From Candidatus Gallimonas merdigallinarum (GTDB taxonomy: Bacteria; Bacillota; Clostridia; Christensenellales; Borkfalkiaceae), in the NCBI GenBank assembly GCA_904373325.1, contig CAJFFP010000006.1, forward strand, positions 1-64,000: DNA of 64,000 nt, given 5' to 3'. Within the stretch, counting starts at the first letter, position 1. Every line of letters starts with the position of its first letter. The translations under genes were made by a program, and so were the position numbers. Below, one piece after another: positions 36,554 to 45,878 of this stretch. Under the pieces are notes generated by a model that worked only from the letters and a program-made list of their open reading frames with translations, had not been told where the DNA came from and did no database searches.

Positions 36554-38788
36554 TTAGATACTCGCTATCAAAACCTTCATCTTACCTTTCAACGTTACGC
36601 GTTCTTTGGAGGCGGCGAAGAACGTATCGCCTGCCGAGCAGGGATAGGACAGCCGCTCGTCCGAAACCGTTCCGCCGCCTTCAATGACGACGATCGCCTG
36701 AAAACTCGCCTCCGACTGCGGCAGATCGCACTCGCCGTCGACAAAGTACTGCGTCACCGAAAAGTATTTGCATTCCCCGATGACCGATTTGACAAAGTCC
36801 GTGCTCATGACGGCGTTATACCGATCGAACGTCTTGGGCGTAACGGCGCGCATATCCAGAACGTCGAGCGCTTTGTCGACGTGCAGTTCGCGCAGATTTC
36901 CGTTTTTATCCCGACGGCTGTAATCATAGAGCCGATAGGTGACGTTGGAGGACTGCTGCACCTCGCAGATGAAACACCCCGCGCCGATGGCGTGCACCGT
37001 ACCCGCCGCAAGGAAATACGCGTCCCCCTTCCGCACGGGTACCCTGTTCAGGACCTCCATGAGCGTATCGTCCGCGATCCTGCGGCGCAGCTCCTCGGGC
37101 GTGACGTCGCGGTTGAACCCGACGTAAATACACGCGCCCTCCTCCGCGTCCAGAACATACCACATTTCGCTCTTGCCGTATTGCCTCTCCACGGTGAGCG
37201 CATACTCGTCGGCGGGATGCACCTGTATGGAAAGGTTCTGCTTGGCGTCGATGAACTTGACCATGACGGGGAACTTTTCATACCCCTGCGCCTTCCAGCC
37301 GAGCCGCTCTTTTCCGATGATGTCAACGTATTCGGAAAAGGGCATCCCCGCGAACTCCCCTTCGGCGATCGTCGATTCCCCGTCGGGATGCGCGGAGAGC
37401 TCCCAGCTCTCGGCGACGATCTCCATGTCCCCGACGTCTTTGTGGAAAACGTCGCGGATCTTCGTTCCGCCCCAAAGATTATCTTTAAAGACGGGCGCAA
37501 GTTTGACGAGCAGGTCGACCGACTCTTTGCGCTTGTGCGTACTCGCCCTCTGACGGCGGATGGTACACAGCAGTTCCAGCGCGCCTTTGCCCGTATTGAC
37601 GACTTCATATTGCGCCGAATCGGCTATAAAAATGCTTTGATCGACGGAATAATCGATCTCGGTATTCTTGCCGCGGAGGATCGCCGAACCCTGCAAAATG
37701 AGAAAGTTTGCCGAATACCCGCGCTTGCACTGATAGGCGACCCGCTCTCCCTGATAGACGACGACTTTACTGACCTCGATCTGATCGGTCGTGTACAGCG
37801 TCTCCGCCGTACCCCATGTGGTGTAACGCTTGGGCTGTACGTCGAAATAGCGTTTCTTGCCGTTGTAATATTTCTGTCCGATGCTCTTCGCGTCCGCTTC
37901 GCGCGCCTTATCGGAGATATAGATCGCGTCGCGCGTGTTGACGATGACGATATTTCTGAGACTGTTCGCCACGACCAGCTTGCTTTCGAGCATATTGACG
38001 ATTTCCACGCCCTTGCAGTTATAAGCGATCGTGTTATTGTTGTTTTTGGTGACTTTATCAACGTACTCGTAGAACGAGGTGATATCCGTGATGCGCGTCC
38101 ACTCGAACGTTGCCGTGACGAGATCGCACTTGTCGGTGCGCAGGATCTTGGAGAGGCTCACGGGCGCGACGGGCGCGTCGGAGACGAACTCTCCGTTTTC
38201 GACGCGCAGCTCCGCGCAGCTCTCCACCGTTCCGCGCGGGAGCACGGAGAGCAGGACCCACGCCTTGACCGCCATGATCCCGCAGTCCCACAAGCTGTAT
38301 TTTCCGCGTTTGGAGCTGCAAGAAACCACTTTCCCGCGCACGTTGATAAAATTATAGCCTTCCCGCGCGTTCGTCGGTTTGCAGACGACGATCGCCATCC
38401 TGTCCCGCGCGGCGATCTCCTTGACCTGCGCGATGCTCGCCGCATAGTCGCCGTCCACCAGACATTCGGAAGAGACGATGAGCAGCTGCTCGTCCGGATC
38501 GCACTCCTTTGCGTAGGCGATGACGGGCGGCGCGGTCTTTAATACGTCCTTCTCGTAGATAATGGTGCAGTTGAGCCCCTGAAACGCCTGCAACTGCCCT
38601 TTGACGACGTTCTCGTACCGCCTGTTGGTGAGGATAACGAACTCGTCGCAGAACGGAAGATTGCGGAGGATCGTCTCCTGAAACATGGAACGTCCCTCGC
38701 GGATCTCCATAAATTGTTTTGGGTAGTCTCTGCGCGACAAGGGCCAGAGCCTGTCGCTGCTGCCGCCCGCAAGAACAAGACACTTCAT
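36554..38788 (-). CDS. Fused mannose-1-P guanylyltransferase-like and mannose-6-P isomerase protein
   Basis: 744 residues in three parts. Residues 1 to about 270 are a sugar-nucleotidyltransferase domain starting LAGGSSDRLWPLSRRDYPKQF. The signature is degenerate: SSDR replaces SGTR, and no FVEKP segment is seen. About 330-430 is a cupin of the ManC C-terminal type (QIEVSKVVVYQGERVAY). About 440-744 is a class-I phosphomannose isomerase with zinc ligands in SIQVHPADEYA, SEMWYVLDAEEG and FLAAGTVHAIGAG. It should interconvert fructose-6-P and mannose-6-P, and GDP-mannose formation by the first domain is doubtful. A normal ManC is two genes upstream. Confidence 0.85.
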   Translation of the reverse strand: MKCLVLAGGSSDRLWPLSRRDYPKQFMEIREGRSMFQETILRNLPFCDEFVILTNRRYENVVKGQLQAFQGLNCTIIYEKDVLKTAPPVIAYAKECDPDEQLLIVSSECLVDGDYAASIAQVKEIAARDRMAIVVCKPTNAREGYNFINVRGKVVSCSSKRGKYSLWDCGIMAVKAWVLLSVLPRGTVESCAELRVENGEFVSDAPVAPVSLSKILRTDKCDLVTATFEWTRITDITSFYEYVDKVTKNNNNTIAYNCKGVEIVNMLESKLVVANSLRNIVIVNTRDAIYISDKAREADAKSIGQKYYNGKKRYFDVQPKRYTTWGTAETLYTTDQIEVSKVVVYQGERVAYQCKRGYSANFLILQGSAILRGKNTEIDYSVDQSIFIADSAQYEVVNTGKGALELLCTIRRQRASTHKRKESVDLLVKLAPVFKDNLWGGTKIRDVFHKDVGDMEIVAESWELSAHPDGESTIAEGEFAGMPFSEYVDIIGKERLGWKAQGYEKFPVMVKFIDAKQNLSIQVHPADEYALTVERQYGKSEMWYVLDAEEGACIYVGFNRDVTPEELRRRIADDTLMEVLNRVPVRKGDAYFLAAGTVHAIGAGCFICEVQQSSNVTYRLYDYSRRDKNGNLRELHVDKALDVLDMRAVTPKTFDRYNAVMSTDFVKSVIGECKYFSVTQYFVDGECDLPQSEASFQAIVVIEGGGTVSDERLSYPCSAGDTFFAASKERVTLKGKMKVLIASI

Positions 38789-38791
38789 ACG

Positions 38792-40555
38792 TTATTTCGT
38801 AAGCTCGAACAGCCCCTCTTTGAGCAGGCGGACTCTTTCCTCCGCCTCTTCCATGCAATCTGCCTTTACGCCGAAATAAAATTTGATTTTCGGTTCCGTC
38901 CCCGAGGGACGGACGCAGCACCAGCCGTCGTTTTCCAATTCAAAATACAATACGTTGCTCGCGGGCAGCGAAAGTTTGGTCGCGCTCCCGTCCGCAAGGC
39001 TTGTCCGCGTGCCGGCACGGTAGTCACGCAGCGCGATCACGCGGCTACCGCCGATGACGGCGGGCGTATGTTCGCGCAGCCCCGCAATGATCGCCTCGAT
39101 CTTTTCCGCGCCCTCTGCGCCCGGAATTGTTATGCTTTCGAGCGATTCGCGGTAGTACCCGTATCTGCGGTAAATTTCCTGCATCTGATCCCACAGCGTC
39201 ATGCCGAGGGATTTATAGTATGCCGCCGCCTCGCAGAGCGCCATGACGGCGACGACCGCGTCCTTATCGCGCGCGTGCGTGCCGACGAGACACCCGTAGC
39301 TCTCTTCATACCCGAACTCGTATTCGTACGCGCCCTTGGTATGATCGGGCATGCCGCCGTTCGCCTGCAACGCGGCTTCAAACAGTTTGATCTGTTCGCC
39401 GATATACTTGAACCCCGTCAGCACCTCGATGACGGTCAGCCCGTACCGCGCGGCGATCGCGTACGCCATTTTGGAAGAGACGATCGTCGTGACCAGCGCG
39501 CCGTCCGCCCTGTCTGCGGGCAGGAGTCCCTTTGCCGCGCGCTGCGAAAGCTCGTATTCGGCGATGAGAAGTCCGCTCATGTTGCCCGTAAAGGACATAT
39601 ATTCGCCCGTCGCGGAGTCCTTGGCATATACGCCGAGGCGGTCCGCGTCGGGGTCGGTCGCAAGCACGAGGTCTGCGTCAACTTCCTTCGCAAGTTTCAG
39701 CGCATAGTCGAACGCGGCGGGATCTTCGGGGTTGGGATAGCGGAGGGTCGGGAAATTCCCGTCCGGAGCCGCCTGCTCGGGAACGACCCACACCTTTTCA
39801 AATCCGAGTTCCCGAAGAACGCGCGTCACGGGAACGTATCCCGTGCCGTTGAGCGGCGTGTAGACGATTTTGATGTCTTTCGCCATCTTTCTGATGACGT
39901 CGGGATTGAGCACGACGGCTTTCAGGGCAGCCATGTACGCGTCGTCCACCTCTTTTCCGACGATGCGCAGAAGCCCCTGCTCCTTCGCCGCCTGTTCGGA
40001 CATGGTACGGACCGCGCCGTAATCCGCGACCGCGTTCACGCAGCCGATGATCTTTTTATCGTAGGGCGGAACGATCTGCCCGCCGTCGCTCCAATACACT
40101 TTATAGCCGTTGTACTGCGGCGGATTGTGGCTCGCCGTAATGACGATGCCCGCCGTCGCGCCGAGATAGCGCACCGCAAAGGACAACTCGGGCGTGGGAC
40201 GGAGCGACTCAAAGAGATACGCCCTGATCCCGTTCGCCGCAAGAATACACGCCGCGCGCATGGCGAACTCGGGAGACATTCTGCGGCTGTCGTACGCGAT
40301 CGCGACCGAGCCGTTTTCTGTCTCGGAATTGATGAAGTCCGCAAGTCCCTGCGTCGCCTTGCCGACGGTGTATATATTCATGCGGTTGGTTCCCGCGCCG
40401 ATCACGCCGCGCAGCCCGCCCGTCCCGAACGAGAGGTTTTTATAAAAGCGGTCGGCGATCTCCTTCTCATCCGAGATCGCTTTGAGTTCCGCCTGCGTCG
40501 CCGCGTCGAAGATCGGGTCGGAACACCACCTGTTGTACTCTTCCAAAACGTCCAT
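38792..40555 (-). CDS. Phosphoglucomutase / phosphomannomutase
   Basis: A 587-residue alpha-D-phosphohexomutase of the long Firmicute (PgcA-like) type. The phosphoserine loop is GIVITASHNPPQYNGYKVYW, the metal loop VLATDPDADRLGVYA, the sugar loop FGYEESYGCLVGTHARDKDA, and the phosphate loop RPSGTEPKIKFYFG. It interconverts hexose-1-P and hexose-6-P. It therefore supplies mannose-1-P to ManC and glucose-1-P to RfbF, linking both activated-sugar branches of the operon. It follows manC by one base. Confidence 0.95.
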   Translation of the reverse strand: MDVLEEYNRWCSDPIFDAATQAELKAISDEKEIADRFYKNLSFGTGGLRGVIGAGTNRMNIYTVGKATQGLADFINSETENGSVAIAYDSRRMSPEFAMRAACILAANGIRAYLFESLRPTPELSFAVRYLGATAGIVITASHNPPQYNGYKVYWSDGGQIVPPYDKKIIGCVNAVADYGAVRTMSEQAAKEQGLLRIVGKEVDDAYMAALKAVVLNPDVIRKMAKDIKIVYTPLNGTGYVPVTRVLRELGFEKVWVVPEQAAPDGNFPTLRYPNPEDPAAFDYALKLAKEVDADLVLATDPDADRLGVYAKDSATGEYMSFTGNMSGLLIAEYELSQRAAKGLLPADRADGALVTTIVSSKMAYAIAARYGLTVIEVLTGFKYIGEQIKLFEAALQANGGMPDHTKGAYEYEFGYEESYGCLVGTHARDKDAVVAVMALCEAAAYYKSLGMTLWDQMQEIYRRYGYYRESLESITIPGAEGAEKIEAIIAGLREHTPAVIGGSRVIALRDYRAGTRTSLADGSATKLSLPASNVLYFELENDGWCCVRPSGTEPKIKFYFGVKADCMEEAEERVRLLKEGLFELTK

Positions 40556-40556
40556 C

Positions 40557-41621
40557 TTACAGCTTATCCGTCCTGTTCTGTTCTTTGAGCGCGTCCACGA
40601 TCTTTTTCACGTCCTGCGCCTTGGATCTCGGGCATACCATGACCGCGTCGGGCGTCTCCACGACGACGAGGTCGTCCGCCCCGACGACGGCGACCAGCCG
40701 TCCGCTCGAATAGACCGTCGTATTTTTGCTGTCGATAAGGAGCGCGTCGCCGACGGCGATGTTGCCCTGCCCGTCCTCTTTATGGAGAACGTTCATCATA
40801 TCCCAGCTCCCGACGTCGTTCCAGCCGAACTCGCCCGGGACGACGAGAATGCCGTCCGCCTTCTCCATAATGCCGTAGTCGACGGAAATGGAGCGGATCT
40901 TCGGATATACCTCGTTTAAGACCTTTTCCTCGTCCGGCGTGCCGAACGCGGCGGCGATCGTTTCAAGGTCGGCGTAAATATCGGGAAGGAGCGTTTTGAA
41001 TTTGTCCAGAATCACGGACGCTTTCCAGACGAACACGCCGCTGTTCCAGACGTAATCGCCGCTTGAAACGTAGCGTTCCGCCGTTGCAAGGTCGGGTTTT
41101 TCCACAAACTTTCTGACCTTTTTGACGGCTTCGCCGCTCTTTGTGAAATTGATATAGCCGTAGCCCGTTGCGGGGAAGGTCGGCGTGATGCCCACCGTCA
41201 CGAGCGCGTCGCTCTCCTCCGCCGCCCGAACGGCGGTTTGCAGCACGCGGGCGTACTCCGCCTCGTCGCGGATATATGCGTCGGACGGCGTGACGACCAT
41301 CACGCCGTCGCCGTACGTTTTGTAAATTTTCATTGCGGCGTACCCCACGCACGCCGCCGTATTGCGCGCGGAAGGCTCTTTGAGAATGTTTTCCGCGGGG
41401 AGCCTGTCCGCCGTCAGCGCCGCCATTTTCTCCGCCTGCGTGCGGTTGGTGACGATAAAGACGTTCTCCCGCTCCGCAACGCGTCTGAGCCGCGCGATGG
41501 TCTCGTTGACCATTGCGTCCCTGCCGCTCAGATTGAGGAGCTGCTTGGGGGTTTCCTTTCTCGAAAGCGGCCAGAAGCGCGTTCCGCCCCCGCCTGCCAT
41601 AATCACTGCAAAAATTTTCAT
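40557..41621 (-). CDS. manC: Mannose-1-phosphate guanylyltransferase
   Basis: A 354-residue enzyme making GDP-mannose from GTP and mannose-1-phosphate. VIMAGGGGTRFWPLSRKETPKQLLNL is the complete signature, VVTPSDAYI and KVRKFVEKP the sugar-binding motifs, and GEFGWNDVGSWDMM the family's C-terminal core motif. The isomerase domain found in long ManC proteins is absent here and is carried by the fusion gene downstream. Its start overlaps the preceding glycosyltransferase stop (ATGA). Confidence 0.95.
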   Translation of the reverse strand: MKIFAVIMAGGGGTRFWPLSRKETPKQLLNLSGRDAMVNETIARLRRVAERENVFIVTNRTQAEKMAALTADRLPAENILKEPSARNTAACVGYAAMKIYKTYGDGVMVVTPSDAYIRDEAEYARVLQTAVRAAEESDALVTVGITPTFPATGYGYINFTKSGEAVKKVRKFVEKPDLATAERYVSSGDYVWNSGVFVWKASVILDKFKTLLPDIYADLETIAAAFGTPDEEKVLNEVYPKIRSISVDYGIMEKADGILVVPGEFGWNDVGSWDMMNVLHKEDGQGNIAVGDALLIDSKNTTVYSSGRLVAVVGADDLVVVETPDAVMVCPRSKAQDVKKIVDALKEQNRTDKL

Positions 41622-42745
41622 AATTGATCGATCAGATTGCGTACGTTTTCCTGAAATTTTTCGTTGGTAAAGAGCGCATCCACGCGGCGTTTCGCATTTT
41701 CGCCGTATTCGCCGCGGAGCGACGCGTCATCGGCGAGCCGTCTGAGCGCTTCGGCGTACTGTCCGACGTTGCGGTTTTCCACTTCGATCCCCGTAACGCC
41801 GTTTAAAGAGACGTAATTGACGCCCGAGCCGTCGATCGTAAACGTAACGGCGGGTTTTCCGTATGCCATCGCCTCGGCGAGGGCGATCCCGAACGCTTCG
41901 TTCTTGGTGATGGAGGGAAAACAGAAAATATCGCAGGCAAGCAGCCGGCTCTTCAAATCGTCGTCGGAGACCTTCCCGAGGAAGGTGATTTTACGATCCC
42001 CCTCCGCGAGTTTTTTCAGATCGTCCGTCAGCGGTCCCTGCCCGCCGATCCAGACGACGAAGTCGTCGCTCAGCAATTTGCTCGCCCGCACGAGATATTC
42101 CATGCCCTTGTAGGGAACGTGCCGTCCCATCGCAAGGCAGATCGTCTTTCCCGCGCATTCCTGCCTGTACTGCTCCGCCCGCGCGCGGTCATCTTCGGAG
42201 ACCTGCAAACGCGCGTGATTGACGCAGCACGGAATGGAAACGCATTTTTCCTTCACCGATTGCAGCGACGCGCTCCCGTCGATATAATTCGGGCTCGTCG
42301 CCACGACCTTCGCCGCGCGCTTCAAGAGCCACTTCGTCTGCCCCGCGAACAGTTTGCCGAGGAGCTTTTGCTTGGTGATATCCAGATGCCACCACACGAT
42401 CAGTTTGCAATCGGGACGCCGTTTCAGCTGTTTTTTCAAAAAATGCGCGCCGAACGGATTGGGATAGTGGAAAATCACAATATCGGGCTGAAATTCGCGG
42501 AAGGTCTTTTTCAGCAACTTGCCATAGGAAAAGGACATCGACTGCGAGGCAACCTTTGCAAAGCAGCCCGCGCGGATCACCTCGACTCCGTCCACGCGAT
42601 CGACGGCGTCGCCCTTTTCGTGCTGAAAACAGAAAACTTTCTGCTCGACTTCCGCGCCGAACGAATTTACGCAATCCCGCGCAACCTGTTCGATACCGCC
42701 GACAAAAGGAGCATAATATTTTGAAATATGCAGTATTTTTTTCAT
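41618..42745 (-). CDS. Glycosyltransferase family 4, first gene of the polysaccharide operon
   Basis: A 375-residue GT-B transferase. KKILHISKYYAPFVGGIEQVARDCV is a common start among mannosyltransferases. AMGRHVPYKGMEYLVRASKLL and FCFPSITKNEAFGIALAEAMAYGKPAVTF (EX7E) mark the donor half. Mannose is a reasonable guess given manC next door. ATG 42745 is chosen for its AAGGA site; an in-frame start 69 bases upstream lacks one. A leader of about 150 bases separates it from the promoter at 42906-42934. Confidence 0.88.
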   Translation of the reverse strand: MKKILHISKYYAPFVGGIEQVARDCVNSFGAEVEQKVFCFQHEKGDAVDRVDGVEVIRAGCFAKVASQSMSFSYGKLLKKTFREFQPDIVIFHYPNPFGAHFLKKQLKRRPDCKLIVWWHLDITKQKLLGKLFAGQTKWLLKRAAKVVATSPNYIDGSASLQSVKEKCVSIPCCVNHARLQVSEDDRARAEQYRQECAGKTICLAMGRHVPYKGMEYLVRASKLLSDDFVVWIGGQGPLTDDLKKLAEGDRKITFLGKVSDDDLKSRLLACDIFCFPSITKNEAFGIALAEAMAYGKPAVTFTIDGSGVNYVSLNGVTGIEVENRNVGQYAEALRRLADDASLRGEYGENAKRRVDALFTNEKFQENVRNLIDQL

Positions 42746-42905
42746 GACGTCCTTAAATCTATACCGCCGTCGCGGCAAGCTTCCGCTGATTGTACCTTTA
42801 CACAGAATCCGCACTTTTATGTATAAAAAGAATATTGCCGATATCTGTTATTTGCCCGCCGCGATTTCAGAGCGCGCGGAATCGGGAGACAAAATCTCCG
42901 ATACC

Positions 42906-42934
42906 ATTATACCAAAGCTTTACCTTATTAGCAA
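42906..42934 (-). promoter_or_regulatory. Promoter of the polysaccharide operon
   Basis: On the minus strand TTGCTA (42934-42929), a 17-base spacer and TATAAT (42911-42906). It could drive the uninterrupted same-strand run from 42745 down to about 21800, some 21 kb. Confidence 0.78.
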
Positions 42935-43345
42935 GTGTTTTGCCGAAATTACCCCGAAGAAAAAGCCCGCCGCCCGTTTCATTGTCATTTTTCTTGATAA
43001 TATTCTTGAATTTTACGGCATACTGCAAAATATCTGTCAAAAAAGGAAACTTCTTTTTGTTTCGTCTTTTTGTGAAATTACCATTGCCGCGTACTTGATT
43101 TTCATGACGCTGTCATGCGGATTTATGATAAAATACGGCGATAACAGCAGCGCGACAGCCAAAATGACAGCGCGGCTCGCGACCCCTTTAAAAAAGTATG
43201 CGCAATCGCGATCATGTCATACCGCCGCACGACAGACTTCCGACATGACCCGCATCCGTCGGACAGTTCTGTCCGCGCGGCCGCCTTCCTGCCGTGATCC
43301 CGTAAAAAATTTCACTTTTTTTGTCCGTTTTCCGTACAATTTTTC

Positions 43346-43374
43346 TTGCCTGTTCGCGGATTTGGTGCTATAAT
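43346..43374 (+). promoter_or_regulatory. Promoter of the AEC permease gene
   Basis: TTGCCT (43346-43351), a 17-base spacer and TATAAT (43369-43374) preceded by TGC. GGAG lies nine bases before ATG 43400. Confidence 0.82.
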
Positions 43375-43399
43375 TCCGTGCGGAAAAAAAGGAGAGAAT

Positions 43400-44383
43400 A
43401 TGGCGCAGATCATTTTAAAAGTCCTTATCATCATGCTGGTGCTGTTCGCGTTCGCCGTGCCGGGGTTTGTGCTCAGAAAGACCAACCTCGTCCGCTCGGA
43501 CAGCCTGTACTCCATCTCTAACATTCTTCTGTGCGTCGCGCAGCCCGCGCTCATCGTAAAGGCGTTCGCCGTCAACCCCATCGCCCCGACGGGCGCGGTG
43601 CTTTTAAACTTCCTGTGGGTGTTCCTCTTCTCGGCGGCGGCGGTGTTCCTCACGTGGGGCGCGGCAATGCTCATCTTCCGCTACATGAAAAAGCCCGAGG
43701 AGCGGCGGCAGCGCGACGTGCTCGTGTTCGTGAGCGCCTTCTCCAACTGCGCGTTCATCGGGATCCCCTTCATCGATATGTTTACCGACGGCAACGCCGA
43801 GGCGACCATGTACATGATCGTCTTTTCGGTGGCGTTCAATCTCATTCTCTGGACGTTGGGCGCATACCTCATGACGCAGGATAAAAAGCAGATCTCCCTG
43901 AAAAAGGCGCTTTTAAACCCCTGCACGGTAGGTTCGCTCGTCGGATTCCTGCTGTTCCTCGTGCCGCAGATCAACATTTTCGATATGGAAGCCGTCGCCG
44001 AACTGCAACAGATCGTGGAATACACGGGAAACATGACCGCGCCCCTCTCCATGATGGTCGTGGGCGTGCGGCTGGCGGAACTTCCCGCGAAACAGCTCTT
44101 CGGCGACCCGAAAATTTACCTTGCGGCGTTCGTGCGGCTCATTCTCTCGGCGGCGCTCACCTATCTGCTCATTCTCCCCTTCAAGCTGGCGGGATTGTTC
44201 GAGGCGACGCCCTACGTCCTCCTGACGCCCGTCATTGCCATGGCGATGCCGCCTGCGGCGAGCGTGGTTGCCTTTGCGGAAAAGCTGGACGGCGAGCGGG
44301 AATTTTCCGCCGCCGCGTTCTCCACGGGAACCATCCTCTCCGTGGTCACCCTGCCTTTCGTCCTGCTTCTGGTGACGATGTAA
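43400..44383 (+). CDS. AEC-family (auxin-efflux-carrier-like) permease
   Basis: A 327-residue membrane protein with about ten helices. LVLFAFAVPGFVLRKTNLV at the start, FVSAFSNCAFIGIPFIDMFTDGNAE in helix 4, and PVIAMAMPPAASVVAFAEKLDGE near the C-terminus are typical of the family. Bacterial members export or exchange small organic acids such as malate or malonate; the substrate here is unknown. The start is fixed by the promoter at 43346-43374, since an earlier in-frame codon lies in the -35 box. Confidence 0.9.
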   Translation: MAQIILKVLIIMLVLFAFAVPGFVLRKTNLVRSDSLYSISNILLCVAQPALIVKAFAVNPIAPTGAVLLNFLWVFLFSAAAVFLTWGAAMLIFRYMKKPEERRQRDVLVFVSAFSNCAFIGIPFIDMFTDGNAEATMYMIVFSVAFNLILWTLGAYLMTQDKKQISLKKALLNPCTVGSLVGFLLFLVPQINIFDMEAVAELQQIVEYTGNMTAPLSMMVVGVRLAELPAKQLFGDPKIYLAAFVRLILSAALTYLLILPFKLAGLFEATPYVLLTPVIAMAMPPAASVVAFAEKLDGEREFSAAAFSTGTILSVVTLPFVLLLVTM

Positions 44384-44395
44384 CTTCCATTATAG

Positions 44396-44432
44396 AGCGG
44401 CGCGCCGCGGGAGTTTCCCGCGGCGCGCCGCT
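44396..44432. terminator. Strong hairpin between convergent genes
   Basis: A perfect 17-bp GC-rich stem (44396-44412 with 44416-44432) with a three-base loop, 13 bases past the AEC stop and 14 before the aminotransferase stop. The flanking T-runs are short (CTTTG), so it may act in both directions. Confidence 0.7.
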
Positions 44433-44445
44433 TTGCGTTATCTGA

Positions 44446-45645
44446 TTACTTGTCTGTCTGCTGCAATTCGTACTCTTCCGCCAGCTTTTGAAATGCGGGA
44501 AGCGCGTTTACAATCGTCTCCTTCGCCACGCAGTAGGAAATGCGCACATATCCCTCCACGCCGAAACTGTCGGACGGAACGAGGAGAAGCTCGTACTTTT
44601 TCGCGCGCTCGCAGAACGCCTTCGCGTCAGGCTCGGGCGATCTGACAAAGAGGTAGAACGCGCCCTCGGGCGGAACGCAGTCGAACCCGTATTTACGGAG
44701 CGCGTTCCAAAGAAGGTCGCGGTTTTCGCGGTAGGCGGCAATATCGCCCGATTTCCCGAGGCATTTCGCGCACACCCGCTGGAAGAGCGCGGGCGCGCAG
44801 ACGTATCCGAGCGCGCGCCCCGCCCCGCACACGGCGGCGAACAGTCCGTCCGCGTCAAAGCAGTCGTCCGAAACGGCGATATAGCCGATGCGCTCGCCCG
44901 CGAGCGAGAGCGACTTGGAAAACGAATAGCAGAGCACGGTATGCGGATAGAGGTTGAGCAGGCACGCGACTTCCGCGCCGTAGGTGAGTTCGCGGTACGG
45001 CTCGTCGGCGATGAGGTAGACGGGCGCGCCCTTTTCGGCGCTCTTTTTGTGCAGGAGCGCGGCGAGCGCCTGCAACTCCGCCCGCCCGTACACCGCGCCC
45101 GTGGGGTTGTTGGGCGAATTGAGAATGACGGCTTTGGTCCGCGCGCCGATCGCACGATCGAGCGCGGCGAGGTCGAGATGGAAGTCCGCCGCCGCCTTCG
45201 CCTCGACGACCTTCCCGCCCGCCCGCTCAATAAAGACGCGGTACTCAGGGAAGTAGGGCGCGACGACGACGAACTCGTCCCCCGCCTCGGACATGGCGGC
45301 AAGCGAAATCGTGAGCGACGCCGCCGCGCCGCACGTCATGTAGACGTGGGACGCGGACACGGGTGCGCCGAACGCCGTTTGAAGATACTCCGCGACCGCC
45401 GCGCGCACCTCGGGCGCGCCCGCCGCGGAGGTATAGCCGTGGAGCTGCACCGAGGGCGTTTCCGCAATAAGACGGACGATCTCCGCATTGACTTCGTGCG
45501 GCGGCGCAACGCTGGGATTCCCGAGCGAGAAATCGAACACCTTGTCCGCGCCGATCTCCTTTTTGCGCGCATTGCCGTATTCAAAAATTTCGCGGATGAC
45601 CGAGCGTTCCTCGCCCAGCCGCCGCATGGTCTGGTTGATACTCAT
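44446..45645 (-). CDS. PLP-dependent aminotransferase, class I/II
   Basis: A 399-residue fold-type-I enzyme. FDFSLGNPSVAPP opens the protein, NSPNNPTGAVY and LIADEPYRELTYG bind the cofactor, SFSKSLSLAGERIGY holds the PLP Lys, and GYVRISYC the substrate carboxylate-binding Arg. It resembles the aspartate/aromatic aminotransferase Ib group, and the substrate is unknown. ATG 45645 has AAGGGGTGG upstream and is preferred over 45699, which begins in repeat-flanking sequence. It is downstream of uvrA but separated by 500 bases of structured elements. Confidence 0.9.
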   Translation of the reverse strand: MSINQTMRRLGEERSVIREIFEYGNARKKEIGADKVFDFSLGNPSVAPPHEVNAEIVRLIAETPSVQLHGYTSAAGAPEVRAAVAEYLQTAFGAPVSASHVYMTCGAAASLTISLAAMSEAGDEFVVVAPYFPEYRVFIERAGGKVVEAKAAADFHLDLAALDRAIGARTKAVILNSPNNPTGAVYGRAELQALAALLHKKSAEKGAPVYLIADEPYRELTYGAEVACLLNLYPHTVLCYSFSKSLSLAGERIGYIAVSDDCFDADGLFAAVCGAGRALGYVCAPALFQRVCAKCLGKSGDIAAYRENRDLLWNALRKYGFDCVPPEGAFYLFVRSPEPDAKAFCERAKKYELLLVPSDSFGVEGYVRISYCVAKETIVNALPAFQKLAEEYELQQTDK

Positions 45646-45721
45646 ATTGCCACCCCTTCCCGATTCGGATATATTCAAGAAAAACTCCCACGCAAGCAAC
45701 GACTTGCACTGCTATAAAATG

Positions 45722-45756
45722 GTTGCAAAAGGCGTCACTGCGTTATGCCTTTTGTT
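45722..45756 (-). repeat. Module IV, inverted copy
   Basis: A 35-base segment, the exact reverse complement of 53056-53090. It contains an AAAAGGC/GCCTTTT hairpin with a 13-base loop. Confidence 0.85.
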
Positions 45757-45760
45757 CTCA

Positions 45761-45877
45761 GCGACACCAAGGTAGTGTGTCGCCTCGGTCACGAAATTGC
45801 CGCTGAGATGGCAATTTCTTAGTTCACGCCGCGCGCACGCCACCCCGTGGCGGTGCGCATAACGCGCCGTTCACCCC
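45761..45877 (+). repeat. Second structured element family, copy IIc
   Basis: A1 has arms GCGACAC and GTGTCGC around CAAGGTAGT. A2 is GAAATTGCC/GGCAATTTC. A3 is GCGCACGCCAC with GTGGCGGTGCGC. CATAACGCGC and TTCACCCC follow. It directly abuts the H4 end of copy L4 in opposite orientation. Confidence 0.78.
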
Positions 45878-45878
45878 A

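Larger units (their letters stand above)
42746..43399. other. Gene-free region between divergent transcription units
   Basis: 650 bases without a convincing gene. It holds the promoter of the polysaccharide operon (42906-42934, minus) with its leader of about 150 bases, and the AEC gene promoter (43346-43374, plus). The 42935-43345 part is AT-rich with no repeat or structured element I can recognise. Confidence 0.7.

Noticed and set aside
36458..40588. Long plus-strand frames of 694 and 624 codons
   Set aside because: Antisense to the ManC/ManA fusion and to phosphohexomutase, with no motif.
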